Positions 1 to 10,910 of a DNA stretch of 64,000 nucleotides are shown here, piece by piece. Position 1 is the stretch's first letter; each line of letters opens with the position of its first letter. The notes beneath the pieces were generated by a model. It saw nothing but the letters and a program-made list of their open reading frames with translations, was not told where the DNA came from and ran no database searches. Source of the stretch: Catenaria anguillulae PL171 (taxonomy: Eukaryota; Blastocladiomycota; Blastocladiomycetes; Blastocladiales; Catenariaceae); contig MCFL01000039.1 of assembly GCA_002102555.1 (NCBI GenBank), positions 167,705-231,704 of the forward strand. Direction: 5' to 3'. The position numbers and the translations under genes were made by a program.

Positions 1-2081
1 GGTGCGTTGAAGAATGCTTCGGCGGCAGGCGACAGCCAGTCATCAAGCGGAACGGGCGGCGCGGCGGGCAGTGGCGGGAGCGGAGAGGGTGTGAGAAGTG
101 AGGAGACCGGAAGGGAGGTGCCGAAGTAGATTTGCAGCATGGTGGTGAGCAGCCGAGTCGGGGCCGTTGCGCAGGTGGTGAGAGTGGATAAAAATGCGAG
201 GTAGGTTTGAGCCTAGCAATTGATGGAAATGTGAGTAAGATAAGTGGTTTCGATGACGCAGCACAATACGTACACGTTCAACGGCCTCTGCGTTTTCTGA
301 TACTCGCAACGTATCCTCCATGATGGCCGACAAATCCTTGACGAGGGCGTTGACCTGTTTATTCATTTCGGCTGGCGCCTCGCCTCCCTCTCCAATCAAC
401 TCGCCCGTGCGTGCAGCCTGACACATGGCCACCGTGCCGACTTTGGCCACGGCCTGCACCCACACATGCCTGACAGCATCCGAGGGCACTTTGGTCGCCA
501 CAAGCGACTCGAGCACCAACCCGGGATCCACCCCACCCTCAGACACATACTCACCAACGATCCAGCACACGGCCGCCCACACGACGGACGCGCCCAACTT
601 GTTGGTACTCTGGCCGTTTGAGGTCAGCAGCGGCAGCAGGGAGGTGACAAGCAAGGGCCGGAGCATGGGCAAGTTTGGTCCGCCGCGCAATGCCAAGTCC
701 ATGAGGTGCGCGGCAAGCGGCGCACCGACAAGCGTGCCGGCGGCCGGATCCGTGGCCAGGTGAATCAAGGTCGCGACGAGCCATTCAATGTCGGTGACGA
801 GGGCAAATCCCGACCGCGTGAGCATGTCGAGAATGACGGATGCGGTTTTGCGGTCCATGGTTGGAGTAGGCGGCGGTGGAGGCGACGCAACAGAGCCGTC
901 GTCGGTCATGTCGGCAGGAGAAGCAGACAAAGGCGAAGCGGCAGCAGCAGTGACCGACTTGAGTAAATGCGCAACCACGTCCATGAGATTGGCCGGCGTT
1001 ACAAGCGCAGCAAGCACGTCCATGGCCTGATGGCGAATGTCGGATCCACTGCCTCGAGGCACTCAAACACGGCATCCTCGAGCTGCTCTGTGACCAAGTC
1101 TGCATGGTACGTGACGAGCTTTTCCGTTGCCACGAGTCCCACGTAGCGCAGGTTGGCGTCGCGGTGGACCAGAAATGTGACGAGCGTGTCACGACACAGC
1201 GGGGCCAGTGTTGGCCCGACGCTCGGGTGGCGCGTGAGCCCACCGAGCAGTGCGGCGTTGATGCACTCGTATTGCAGCGACATGGCTCGCGTGCCGCGAA
1301 TCAGGTCGGCAAGTGGCGGGCCAAGCTTTTTCGCAAGTCGCGGTTCCAAGTGGCACATTTGTGCAAAGACCTTGACGAGCTTGATGAGCATCCAGTTGTT
1401 GCCCGAGGAGGTGAGGAGCCCAAACAGGTGCGGTGCAAGCGGAAGGTAAGCGGCTGGATCGGCCAAGGCGAGCTCGCACACAACCGAGACGGCGCACGAC
1501 ACGACGCCCGGGTCAGTGGTGGCCGCCTCCTGAATGAGCTGCGTGAGGTGCGGGACAACCAGGTCGGACAAGTCGGGTGCAGCGACGACGGTGCGGTAGA
1601 GGGCGAGGAGCACGCGGCGGCGCGTATGCGGGTTGAAGTGGTTCGCCTTTGCGACGAGATCGTGGGCGAGGTCGCCGGCCAAATCCTTTGTGACAATCTC
1701 GGAGAGGGTGGCGACGGCGAGCGACGAGTCGAGGTTGTTGTTTGCGGCCAGGTCCTTCTTGAGCTGGTTGGTGGTGAGCATGAGGACATCCGTCTTTGGC
1801 GTGAAGATGAGCTGTGCGGCGAGGTAGCCGACGAGCTTGAGCGGGAATGGCGCCAGCGACATGCACTTGAGGATGTGGAAGGACGCCCAGTCTGCCGAGT
1901 AGCCCATCATGTGCAGGTAGGCCAGCTTGAGAACGGCGCCGGCGTTGACGTGCGGGTCCGAGGGCACGCTCACCTCGCGCCGGCACTCGGCAATGCACGC
2001 GTGGATGTACTCGTCGACCTGGTCGGGGGTCGGGCACGCGCGGATGCCGCGGATCACGTCGCTGAGCGATTTCTCAAACAT
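1..2081 (-). CDS. APL5: AP-3 complex subunit delta (adaptin), partial at the window edge
   Basis: Large adaptin of the AP-3 coat, which sorts cargo from Golgi or endosomes to the vacuole/lysosome. The N-terminus MFEKSLSDVIRGIRACP is the characteristic delta-adaptin start, followed by armadillo/HEAT repeats (LKLAYLHMMGYSADWA, then SSGNNWMLIKLVKVFAQM). The frame breaks near 1040, between ..EAVDP and DIRHQAMDVLAALVTP; one missing base restores a continuous adaptin sequence. A 61-nt intron (213-273, donor GTACGT, acceptor TTGCTAG) joins ..EAVER to AQTYLAFLSTL. The coding frame then stays open to base 1, so the hinge and C-terminus lie outside the window. It starts 427 nt from the divergent MPC2 gene. 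The family call is secure; the frameshift looks like a sequencing error because both sides are well conserved. Confidence 0.92.
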
Positions 2082-2508
2082 ATTGACTTGTTGGATGATG
2101 ATGCATTGATAGTATTAACATGTACGCTCATGCAGCAATACGATACTAACGATCCGATACGTTCTACGTTCTACGACGCACACTACAGCCCCATCGGCGG
2201 CCGACACGTGATCCGTGTTGCTCGGCCAGACACGATGTTTGGGATCTATAAGTTGGCTTCCAAATGCGTATAACGTGGCCTATATTCCAACCAATGTACA
2301 TACAAATTGTTCAGCTACTCTGTGCAATGCATCCCACGTCTACGATGCTTGCGCTCCTTGCTCCTGTGCCTTGCCTCGACCCCTGGCCCACCCACGCGAC
2401 CCGGACCTATCCCATGAACCATCCGTTTGCTGACCTTTGCGTTATCTGTGGATCGCCACCATGTAGAATACCCCAACTTCTTGAATCAACCCAATATCAA
2501 CTTGAACC

Positions 2509-2908
2509 ATGGCATCCGCTGGCACGTTTGGTCGCTTCTGGAACCACCCCGCCGGGCCCAAGACCATCCACTTCTGGGCTCCCATGGCCAAGTGGGCCTC
2601 GTCATTGCCGGCATTCGCGACATCAAGCGCCCCGCCGAAAAGCTCTCCTTGACCCAGTCGTCGTCGCTCGCCGCCACGGGCCTCATCTGGGCACGCTACT
2701 CTACGCAAATCATTCCCGTCAACTACAACCTCATGTCGGTCAACGTCTTTGTTGCCGCCACTGGCTTGTACCAACTGTATCGCATTTGGGAGTATGTGTC
2801 GTCTACTAGATTGATTGATTTTCATGTGTTGGATCCTGTTGTTGTTGACTCCGCGTCTCCCGTCTTTACAGCTACCGTCGCGAAAATCCTGAAGCGATTC
2901 CCGCCTGA
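2509..2908 (+). CDS. MPC2: Mitochondrial pyruvate carrier subunit 2
   Basis: Inner-membrane protein that forms a heterodimer with MPC1 to import pyruvate into mitochondria. The start MASAGTFGRFWNHPAGPKT leads into the family signature TIHFWAPMAKWG, then KRPAEKLSLTQSSSLAATG, WARYSTQIIPVNYNL and the last helix NVFVAATGLYQLYRIW. One G is missing from a G run near 2598 (AAGTGGGCC for an expected AAGTGGGGCC), which shifts frame between AKW and GLVIAGI. An 80-nt intron (2792-2871, donor GTATGT, acceptor TTTACAG) joins RIW to DYRRENPEAIPA and the stop. The corrected product is about 106 residues, normal for MPC2. MPC1 is not in the window. Confidence 0.93.
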
Positions 2909-3544
2909 GCGTGAACGTCTCATTCGATTGACCGTCTGTATACACTTGGCCCTCCGTGTTGCTCTTGTCATCAACCTCAGTTTTCTTTGCCTCACCTGTC
3001 AACTACCCCAAATTCATTCGTTTGATGCACATGACCGCGTTTTGCAATTGGAGCATCCACCATAGCACTCCTTCACATTGGCCACCTGGGTCGCCCGTTG
3101 TACACCTCTTCAGTGCATCCCGTCAGCAACTTGTAGACTTCAGAACCAATCTTGACTTGCTCTGTCGGCATCCATACATGGTCGCCAGTAGGATAGATAC
3201 ACATTGGACATTGCGCACCCGCACATGACGTTTTTCTGTACGTGTGCGGTGTGCCAACCAAATCGCGACGCGGTTGCCAGAATGATCCCTGAACGAGCCT
3301 CGAAATTGTCTCAACGCTTGTCCGCCTCTCATTCGAATCACAACGTTGGACCTTCTTGGGAATATCAGTCTTTTACCAACAGTGACAAAATTATGCCCAT
3401 AATCGGACGCGGTTATCCGCACTGTCATACCGCTGGCACCGGGTTGGTGTAACGGTCTGCAGCTTCAATGGCCGCATACAAAATGCCCAAGCTGCCCCAG
3501 TTTCTTTGATAGCGCAACGACGCTTCCTATGCATGCATTATTGA
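2909..3544. other. Intergenic region between MPC2 and an F-box-like gene
   Basis: About 640 nt. I see no convincing reading frame or RNA gene here. It should contain the MPC2 3' end and the promoter of the next gene. Confidence 0.5.
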
Positions 3545-5584
3545 ATGATTCACCATGATTGCCAACTTCGTAATCTCCACGACATCTTCTGCTTTCCCAC
3601 GAATGGAATCAAGAATTCAGACGCCATTGCTTTATGCAACCGCGCTCCGATCTCCACCCGTCAAGGAACAACAACAGCCAAACCGCAGTCTTCCATACTG
3701 TCTCACCTCCCGATCGAAACAGTGCTCCATGTCCTCAACCTCGTCCACCCGCGATCGCTCGCTATCTGCGCATCTTCAACGCGCCAAGTTGCTGCCATCC
3801 TGACCCACGACCCAAGCAACACGGCTCATCTGTTCCTTGCACAACTTCCCACGATCCTGTCTTTCTACGGTCACAGTCGCAGTGGAAACAGGACATCGTC
3901 AACGACATCTCCCATGTCCGATTACCTCGCAAGTCACTCGACGTCGCCAATCCTTGCCTCGCCGCTCGTCACCGACAAGCTCATGCGGCTCGCTATCCGC
4001 TATCACGGCAAATCCATCACATCTGTTGCATCCTTTCCCATCTTTCAGCTCATTCACGGCCATTGCACAAAATCCCTGTTGGATCAATTTCCCATCCACC
4101 AGCTGGTTCGGGGACCGGTCGATTCGTCGCTCGCATCAGCAGTGTGGCCCTCTCGACTCGTTGATCTGCTCATTTCCCTCATCACAACATCTCAATCGAC
4201 GCCCAAAACTGTATGCCGAATAGTCTCAACCTTGGCCAGACACTGGCCAGAGCTGCTCGCGGCCCCAATGGACCACTGGCGCACCCATCCACTCCTCGAG
4301 TTGCTTCATCTCACTCAGCCGCCCACACCCATTTCATCGGCCAAAATGGCGTCACGTCCGATTCCGTCCTCCTCACCTTGCCCGCTGCCTCATACGCCGT
4401 CGGTGGCACATCTGTTGGCATTGCTTGCCGCACGCCAGGGGCACCTCGATCTCTTGGATACACTTGCGCCACTTGTTTCTGAGGACCGCTTGCCTATCGC
4501 CGTTTACTTGCTCTCGGATCCATGGCTTGCCAAATGGTGGTGCAGCACGATGCACACCCAAGACACGATTCCTGTTGTCGCATGGGCGTACAACCAAGTC
4601 GATCCCGACTCTATCATCGATCCATTTTTCCTCACTTGCATGGACAAAGGCGACGAAAATGTTGTATCGTCCGTGTTTTTGTCGTTTGATTACCCGCGAC
4701 TCAAGTCGGCGAGCACAGGTTGCCACCTTATGTGGGCACCAGTCATGGCTTACTTGACCGATCCTTGTGCGCCACACCCGCTTCCAGCTCGCGTGGCCAA
4801 GGCGATTGGCCGGCTGCTCGGCCAAAGTATGGATCGTGGACAAGACCTGTTGCTTGCTATCGCCACAAGCGCGAAACTGGGTTGCAGTGCCCAAAGCACG
4901 CAGGCATGGCAACGCTGGACTCGAGCGCGCATGGAGATGGTATGCCGAGGATTTCGAAATCGCGAGGAACGGCTCAAGCTGTTTACACATGGTATAGTTG
5001 CCTCTCATTCATCGCATTGTCCATTTCCTTCCGAATGCTCACCATTTCATGGCTCTTTAGTATACCTCCACCTTCTCGATGACTACGAAATCCCTGCATC
5101 CTCGTCGTCACTCGCCCCACTCGTCATGCTCATGACCCACCTTGCCCCGACCGCCTCGATTCACCCAGCCGACGTGCTGATAGCAACCTACCCGCTCGCG
5201 GATCACGGCGCCGTGCGCGGCTACTTTCCGTACTTGCGGGCATTCGGCTTGGATTCTCACGACACGGCCACGTACCTATTGGGTGAGCTGGCGGCATGGT
5301 GGGCTGTACAGGCGGAAGAGCAAGAGGTAGAGGCGTCCGTTGTGTTTGCCATGGGGTTGCTTGCGGATGTGGAGGGAGATGTGGACGAGATTGTCGAGTG
5401 GTTGCATGGACAAGTTGGGGGGCATGTCGAGCGGATGCTGGCGCGTGTGTGGGAGGAGCTGGTGCAGCAGAATAATGAGCGAGGACGAGGTTGGGGTGGG
5501 AAGGTGAGGCTCGTGCCACTGGCCGGGCTGTCGAGGGTGAGAATAATTTTGGATCGACTTCGTGATATTTCGGAGGAGGAATAA
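3545..5584 (+). CDS. F-box-like protein of unknown function
   Basis: Conceptual protein of about 656 residues after removing a likely 69-nt intron (4992-5060, donor GTATAG, internal GCTCACC, acceptor CTTTAG). The intron length is a multiple of three, so the frame stays open even unspliced. Residues about 50-90 (SILSHLPIETVLHVLNLV, then SLAICASSTRQVAAIL) resemble an F-box, which would make it a substrate adaptor for an SCF ubiquitin ligase. The rest is helical and ankyrin-like in texture (LLALLAARQGHLDLLDTLAP, GDENVVSSVFLSFDYP), with no repeat clear enough to name. The start is uncertain: an ATG at 3555 in a better Kozak context (caccATGatt) is in another frame, so an early indel is possible. 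The F-box assignment is inference; no neighbour supports it. Confidence 0.55.
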   Translation: MIHHDCQLRNLHDIFCFPTNGIKNSDAIALCNRAPISTRQGTTTAKPQSSILSHLPIETVLHVLNLVHPRSLAICASSTRQVAAILTHDPSNTAHLFLAQLPTILSFYGHSRSGNRTSSTTSPMSDYLASHSTSPILASPLVTDKLMRLAIRYHGKSITSVASFPIFQLIHGHCTKSLLDQFPIHQLVRGPVDSSLASAVWPSRLVDLLISLITTSQSTPKTVCRIVSTLARHWPELLAAPMDHWRTHPLLELLHLTQPPTPISSAKMASRPIPSSSPCPLPHTPSVAHLLALLAARQGHLDLLDTLAPLVSEDRLPIAVYLLSDPWLAKWWCSTMHTQDTIPVVAWAYNQVDPDSIIDPFFLTCMDKGDENVVSSVFLSFDYPRLKSASTGCHLMWAPVMAYLTDPCAPHPLPARVAKAIGRLLGQSMDRGQDLLLAIATSAKLGCSAQSTQAWQRWTRARMEMVCRGFRNREERLKLFTHGIVASHSSHCPFPSECSPFHGSLVYLHLLDDYEIPASSSSLAPLVMLMTHLAPTASIHPADVLIATYPLADHGAVRGYFPYLRAFGLDSHDTATYLLGELAAWWAVQAEEQEVEASVVFAMGLLADVEGDVDEIVEWLHGQVGGHVERMLARVWEELVQQNNERGRGWGGKVRLVPLAGLSRVRIILDRLRDISEEE

Positions 5585-6857
5585 TCGACACAAGTTGACC
5601 AAATCTGTATTTGGGACGTCTGCAGTCATTCTAACAAGATTCACATAAAGCGCCGCTGCGCCAGGCCAGCCCGACTTCCATGGCTTGTCACACTTCAAGT
5701 ATGTTTATGGACCGGTGGATAAGTCAAGGTCGAACTGTTGGTAAATCTTGCCGTCAAGCTGGCAAGTGCAAACTTACAATGTCCGTTCACCCATTGGATC
5801 CAGAGCAATCTGTGGCGGTCGTCGCCAAAATCGACTTTGAAGGCGACTTGGACAGGCTTCGATTCAAGCGAAGAGAAATGTCTCACATTCACGTTATTGG
5901 CTGAATTCATGACTCAAGGGACAAGCACTGCAATGATTAGCTGCAAGCTTCCCGAATAGCAACGCAATGAATAGTCGGCGGTCACTCGCGGAAGGCTTTT
6001 GCACCGCCCGAGCCTCACAAAACAACCCTCATGTTCAGCGAATTGATCAGACTCGCCACGCGTTCTTCCAACAAAAATCCATGAGTTCGCGGCTGGAGAA
6101 GGTGTTAGTGCTCCAACTCAGCCAGGACAATAGCTCCGTTACGTCAGACGGTCAAGAACGCAGCAGAGCTTTCATCCAGCACTGGCGCATTCATTTGCGC
6201 CCACCAAAATCATGAATGTGATCCGCGCAGAGCTCATTTTCGGATTGGAGCGCCTCTCTATGCGTCCACAATGGATGACGGACACGGACGCCTCATTCTG
6301 TGCCAAACATCCCAGCATTCCATAATCCGCACACTTGGATCCATCCTCAGACGTTCACTGGGCGACTGGTCCGCTGGGGCTGATGGTCGGAGCTCGTCGA
6401 CCGTTTCCTTGGCTACCTTTCGCCGGCAGCCGATCGGAAATGATTGGGTATAAAGACTTGGCGCCTCCCCCTGCGTCCCTTCACATTCAAAGGCCATTTC
6501 CTTCGTTTCTGTATCGCAGTGTCCATCGCTGAGCGACGACCATCCATTTTTTTTTCCATTTCGTTTCCTTCACTGGGCCGGCATCCCTTCAACCCTCCAT
6601 TAATTGCTCAAGACCTCAAGCGTAGACGCTTTTGTGCCTCACATCCACCACCCATTCAGTCCATCTCTCCAGTCCCATCCATCCCTCGCCGGTCGAGCAC
6701 AGTAGCATTCTTGGCTCCAACTCGGTCCCGCCACCCGCCAACTACACCCTCTCAAGACCGTTTTGAACGCTTAGATCGTTTCATTCTACAACTCCCCAAC
6801 ATACTTGGCTCCAAGATCGCTTCGACTCCCCTTCCCCCAACCTTTCCCTCATTCAAC
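5585..6857. other. Upstream region of the secreted-protein gene
   Basis: About 1.27 kb without a supported gene. The last 400 nt are C/T-rich with short T runs and contain a TATA motif near 6449, as expected for the promoter and long leader of a highly expressed gene. The coding frame of the next gene is open far upstream without a good start codon. Confidence 0.4.
6449..6455 (+). promoter_or_regulatory. Candidate TATA box of the secreted-protein gene
   Basis: TATAAAG preceded by GATTGGG, about 405 nt upstream of the proposed ATG at 6858. It implies a pyrimidine-rich leader of several hundred bases. Prediction from motif only. Confidence 0.35.
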
Positions 6858-8871
6858 ATGCAATCCATCACTCTCTACGTCGTCCTCGTGGCCCTTCTCC
6901 TGGCCTCGACCCAAGCCCAAGCGCAACGCGCTCCCGCCGCCGCGCTCGCCCGCGCCACCAATGTTCCCGGGTCTGCTCCCGACGAGTCGCGCAACTTGCA
7001 GACGTGGAAGCAGGTCGTCAATGGATGCGAGGCGCCGCCTGTTGTGCGCAAGCAAAACGAACTGCGCTACCGGATCGTGGTCCCGCCCAAGGACCAGCAA
7101 CAGCTTGCGGGCAATGCCCAGGTGCGCGCCCAGTTTGAGCAGCTCAGGCAGGCATTGACTGCGTCTTGCAACACGTTCCAGCAATTGTACGTTGATGTTT
7201 TGTGAGGTGGGAACAAGTGAGACGCGTCGCTGACTCTCAATCCTCATCCATATACAGGTGCGAAACAGCAGCCAAGCTCGTCAACCAAGGTACTCAAGCT
7301 TGCACCACGGCCCACCAATCGTGTCTCGCATCCATCCCGCGCTCCGAGTCGCTTGAGCCCGTGATTGCTCCGCCCGTCCAGACCACCACGTCTGCCGCCG
7401 CAGCTGTCCCGACCAACAACTTGGCCGCGCCAAAGTCGACGACGCAACAACTTCGCCTCAACGCATCGACGTCCAGTGCTGCTGCTGCCGCGCCTACTCG
7501 TGGCGCCAACGCCGGTACTGGCCGCAACAACAACAACAACAAAACCGCTCGTCGTCGTCCAGCGCTGCAGCTGCCGTCCCACGCAAACTGTCGGCCGCGG
7601 TCGTGGCCAGCGCGACACGCCCCAGCCCACTCAATCTGCAGGCACAGGCCGTGGTGGAAACAACAACAACAATACGTCCCGTGCCGCTGGTGCATCGACC
7701 TCGTCAGCGTCGACCACCGCTGCCGCGCAACCTACGCAAGGCGCTGGCCGCGGCGGCCGGCGTCCTGGACGTGGCGGTCGCAGAACGACATCTTCGTCGG
7801 CTGCGCCGCTGCGTCGACCTCGACGGCTGCCGCAGGCGCCCAGCCGACCAACAACCTCGGCAATGGCAATGGTGGCAACAACAATGCCGGCAACGGCGGC
7901 AGTGCTGCAGGTAACTTGCAAACCTTCACTGGGGCGCTTCTCGGTATCCAAGCCCCGCAAGTCCGCAACGTTGGCGGTGCGCGTCCGTTCCAGGTCATTG
8001 TCAATGGCCAAGTCAATGGCGATTTCGTCAACCTTGCCGCGCCCTCGAGCGCTCATGTGCGGTCCAAAACAACCAGTGCTCGGATGCCATCAACGCTGGG
8101 CGCGGCAGGGCTCAGGGGTTGAACAACATTCAGGTGTGCCAGCAGCAGCAGACGCAGTGCAACGCTGCCGCGAATGGTGCTGGCAACGGTGCTGGTAACG
8201 GTGCTGGCAACGGTGCTGGTAATGGGTGCTGGTAATGGCGGAAACCAAGGAGGTAACCAAGGCGGCAACAACGGCGGCCAACAACGGTGGCAACAACAAC
8301 AATCTGACGCCTGGCCTCAACAACGGCGCGGGCTTCTGTAACGCTGTAGGTCTCGCTGGCGCCATTGCCGATGGCACCCAAAAGCGGACCTCAACCTGCT
8401 CGGCTACCGTGCAAGGTGCTATCCCCGCCTTTGATCGCATGGTTTCGACCATCATCGTGACTCCCGAATTCGGCGCACGCATCCCCCGCGGCCAAGACGT
8501 TGAGGTGACTGTCCGCACCCAAAACATGGACCTGGGCTTCTTCGAAGATCCCAACACTCGGTACTATGCCTCGCCGCAAACGCTGAACAACCAAGGCGTC
8601 ATTGAGGGTCATCAACACGTTACCGTGCAGCGCCTGGCAACTCGCAAACGCCGCCCGACCCGCGCACTGAGGCTTTGGCCTTCTTCAAGGGCTTGGACCA
8701 GGAAGACAACAACACGGGCATCTTGACTGTCACGATTCCCGGCGCGTCGCTCGACCAGCCTGGTGTTGTCCGCATTTGCACCATGACGGGCACCCGTGGC
8801 CATCAGCCCGTGCTCATGCCGTTGCACGTCGCGGTGCGCAGGACGATTGCATTCGTATCACAGTGGTCTGA
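6858..8871 (+). CDS. Secreted fungal protein with low-complexity middle and conserved C-terminal domain
   Basis: The start MQSITLYVVLVALLLASTQAQ is a clear signal peptide and decides the start codon. A 71-nt intron (7187-7257) joins ..NTFQQL to CETAAKLVNQG. The middle is rich in Asn, Gly, Ala, Gln and Arg (QPTQ, GRGRG and NGAGNGAG repeats) with paired cysteines. The C-terminal domain carries GFCNAVG, RYYASPQTLNNQGVIEGHQH, AFFKGL, HQPVLMPL and DDCIRITVV. This pattern matches a secreted fungal family often mislabelled 'ribosomal protein s17' in basidiomycete genomes. Function is unknown; extracellular or wall location is inferred from the signal peptide. At least four frame changes occur, mainly in the repetitive part, including one extra G in a 12-nt repeat array, so the exact protein cannot be given. 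Confidence 0.75.
8176..8236 (+). repeat. Short tandem repeat, five 12-nt units, coding
   Basis: Units of GGTGCTGGYAAY encode repeated Asn-Gly-Ala-Gly. The fifth unit has an extra G (13 nt), which shifts the reading frame. This may be slippage in the genome or a sequencing error. Confidence 0.85.
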
Positions 8872-9602
8872 GTGATTGCTTGCTTGTTTCCCGTTTCCCA
8901 TACCAGTTTGTTGTACTTTTGTTGTGCGTACTTGGCGAGTCCTGGGCTCCACGATTTTCATTTGTTCACTTGTCGGCGTTGTATCATTTGTCTATTGCAC
9001 TTTGAGAATCACACGACATGGCACTGAATACACTTGAATTGCTGTTGATTTTGTGCCCCCTAGCATTCCGATGGATTGCCCTCTATGTACGGTGGGAACT
9101 GGTCGGATCACCGATGATGTCAAGATGTCAACTGGCAGTCACCCGGGAAAACGATCCCATTCAGCGATTAACTGATGGGATGTGACACCGGGCGCTCGCC
9201 ATCGCTACTGACTCGATTCGCGACTGAGGTGGTCCTTCTGCTCCCTTCTGGCGCCTTCATACATATCTCCCGCTGTCTTCGCCCCATCAGACAACGACAC
9301 AAGGACTGCAGACCCATTTGCCTCAATGCGAACAATGCGGTTTGCGATTGCTAAGCATCACATGTGCAGACACGTGAGAACCGGGCTCGGTAAAATTGGA
9401 ATTGGGATTGGGGAGACCGCCACTCGGCTAATGAAAGGCGACTCTGTGATCGATGGCTATGATTGCCCGAGGCGGACGACCGCGAGACATACAAAAACCC
9501 GGGTACTGCCCCCAATCCTCCAACCCATCGCTGGTTCACCCCATGTAACCCATCCCACATTCACTGGACCACGACTCTTCGTACACACCCGACTACTGTA
9601 CC
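8872..9602. other. Intergenic region upstream of COMT copy 1
   Basis: About 730 nt. It should hold the 3' end of the secreted-protein gene and the promoter of the COMT gene. I see no gene in it. Confidence 0.4.
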
Positions 9603-10341
9603 ATGACGACCACGACCCCTCAACTCGCCGACCCTTCTGCCTGGGCTCACTACGACGGCGCCGACCACACTGCCGCGGACAACCTCAAGTACGTCCAGGC
9701 GCACGCCGAGCAAGGCAACCCAGCATCTGTGCTCAAGGCCATGGACGAGTTTGCACGCAACGCCGGCGGCCTCATGCACGTTGGCGACGACAAGGGTCCC
9801 ATTGTGGTCAATGACATTATCGGCAACTTTGTGCCATCGCACGTGCCATCGCCTCAGGATCCCGTCGTGATGGTGGAGCTGGGCGCATTCCTGGGCTACT
9901 CTGCCGTGCACTTTGCGTCTGCCCTCGCCAACAAGTTTGGCAAGGCCAAGTGCGCTACCTTTCCGTGGAAGTCGACCCGGAACGTGTGCGTGCCGCGCAA
10001 GCCGCCGCCGACTTTGCCGGGCTAGGCGATGTGGTCAAGGTGCATGAGGGTCCGCTTGAGGAGCACTTGAAGGGGGCGTTCAAGGACATTCCGCGCATTG
10101 ATTTGGTGTTTATCGATCACGTCAAGTTTCTTTACGAAGCGGACGCACGGCGGCTGCTCGAGTCGGGCAAGCTCGTCAAGGGGTCACCTTGATTGCCGAC
10201 AATGTCATTACACCCGGGTCGCCAGAGTACCTCAAGTTTGTGCGTTCGCACCCCGGATTGAAGAGCAGGCATTACGAGACGGTGCTCGAGTACAGCGACG
10301 GCAAGATTCTCGATGGGATTGAGGTGAGCGTTGTTGTTTGA
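9603..10341 (+). CDS. COMT: Catechol O-methyltransferase-like enzyme, copy 1
   Basis: SAM-dependent, Mg-dependent O-methyltransferase of the catechol type. The N-terminus MTTTTPQLADPSAWAHYDG precedes YVQAHAEQGNPASVL (compare the YVLEHA..GdP region of animal COMT). SAM motif I is MVELGAFLGYSAVHFA, then VRYLSVEVDPERV. The metal and substrate motifs are IDLVFIDH and LIADNV, and the end is LEYSDGKILDGIEVSVVV. Two single-base deletions break the frame: near 9949 (before VRYLSVEV) and near 10187 (a G missing in KLVKG-VTLIADN). The corrected length is about 247 residues, close to soluble COMT. No signal peptide is visible, so it is probably cytosolic. A diverged second copy lies at 61.8-62.6 kb. Confidence 0.88.
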
Positions 10342-10823
10342 GATGTTGGCATATGTGTGCAGCTCCTTGTTGCTGTTGAATGCAATCGCAACTTTCCCTT
10401 GTTTTCATGTACAAGAACAGTGAAGAACCATAGAGCCACAGACAAGTCCTGACTCATGTATGTTATGCCGGTGACGGTGGGTCCTGCGAGATGTGACACG
10501 GCGCCATTCGCCACTATTCCTGGGTTTATTGGGACATATGTCTCACGAATCCCTGCCCTTGTGAGTGAGGCCAACATTCATTGCTGGGCATTTGATCGGA
10601 AGTGGGAACGAGGGTCCTCGATCTTGCCAACCTCCTCGCCCACAATCTTTTGAGCCTGACATCATCATCACGACGAGCAAACGGAATTATCACTCCCTCC
10701 CAGCCATCCCATACACAGTCGAGGCAATGCATCTTGTCCGCCGCCGGCGCCGCCAGCACTCTTTCCTTGCATGAAACCCATTCCTTCGTACCTCCCGCCG
10801 TGATCGCCCTCGCTCATCTACCC

Positions 10824-10865
<42 letters not shown>

Positions 10866-10910
10866 TCGTTCCAGCTCCTTCAAGCCAGCCAGTGAAGGCA
10901 GTTCCCAACC
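10342..10910. other. Intergenic region with CA microsatellite
   Basis: About 570 nt between COMT and the carrier gene. The only structure I see is the CA repeat just before the carrier start; the last stretch is presumably the carrier 5' leader. Confidence 0.45.
10829..10864. repeat. (CA)18 microsatellite
   Basis: Perfect CA dinucleotide run of 36 nt preceded by an imperfect CACACG. It lies less than 50 nt upstream of the carrier reading frame, probably in the 5' leader. Confidence 0.95.

Noticed and set aside
3123-3428. Minus-strand 101-codon frame in the MPC2 downstream region
   Set aside because: No domain, composition unlike neighbouring genes, no start context.
6444-6857. N-terminal extension of the secreted protein from an upstream start
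   Set aside because: The extension lacks an ATG in good context and would bury the clear signal peptide beginning at 6858.
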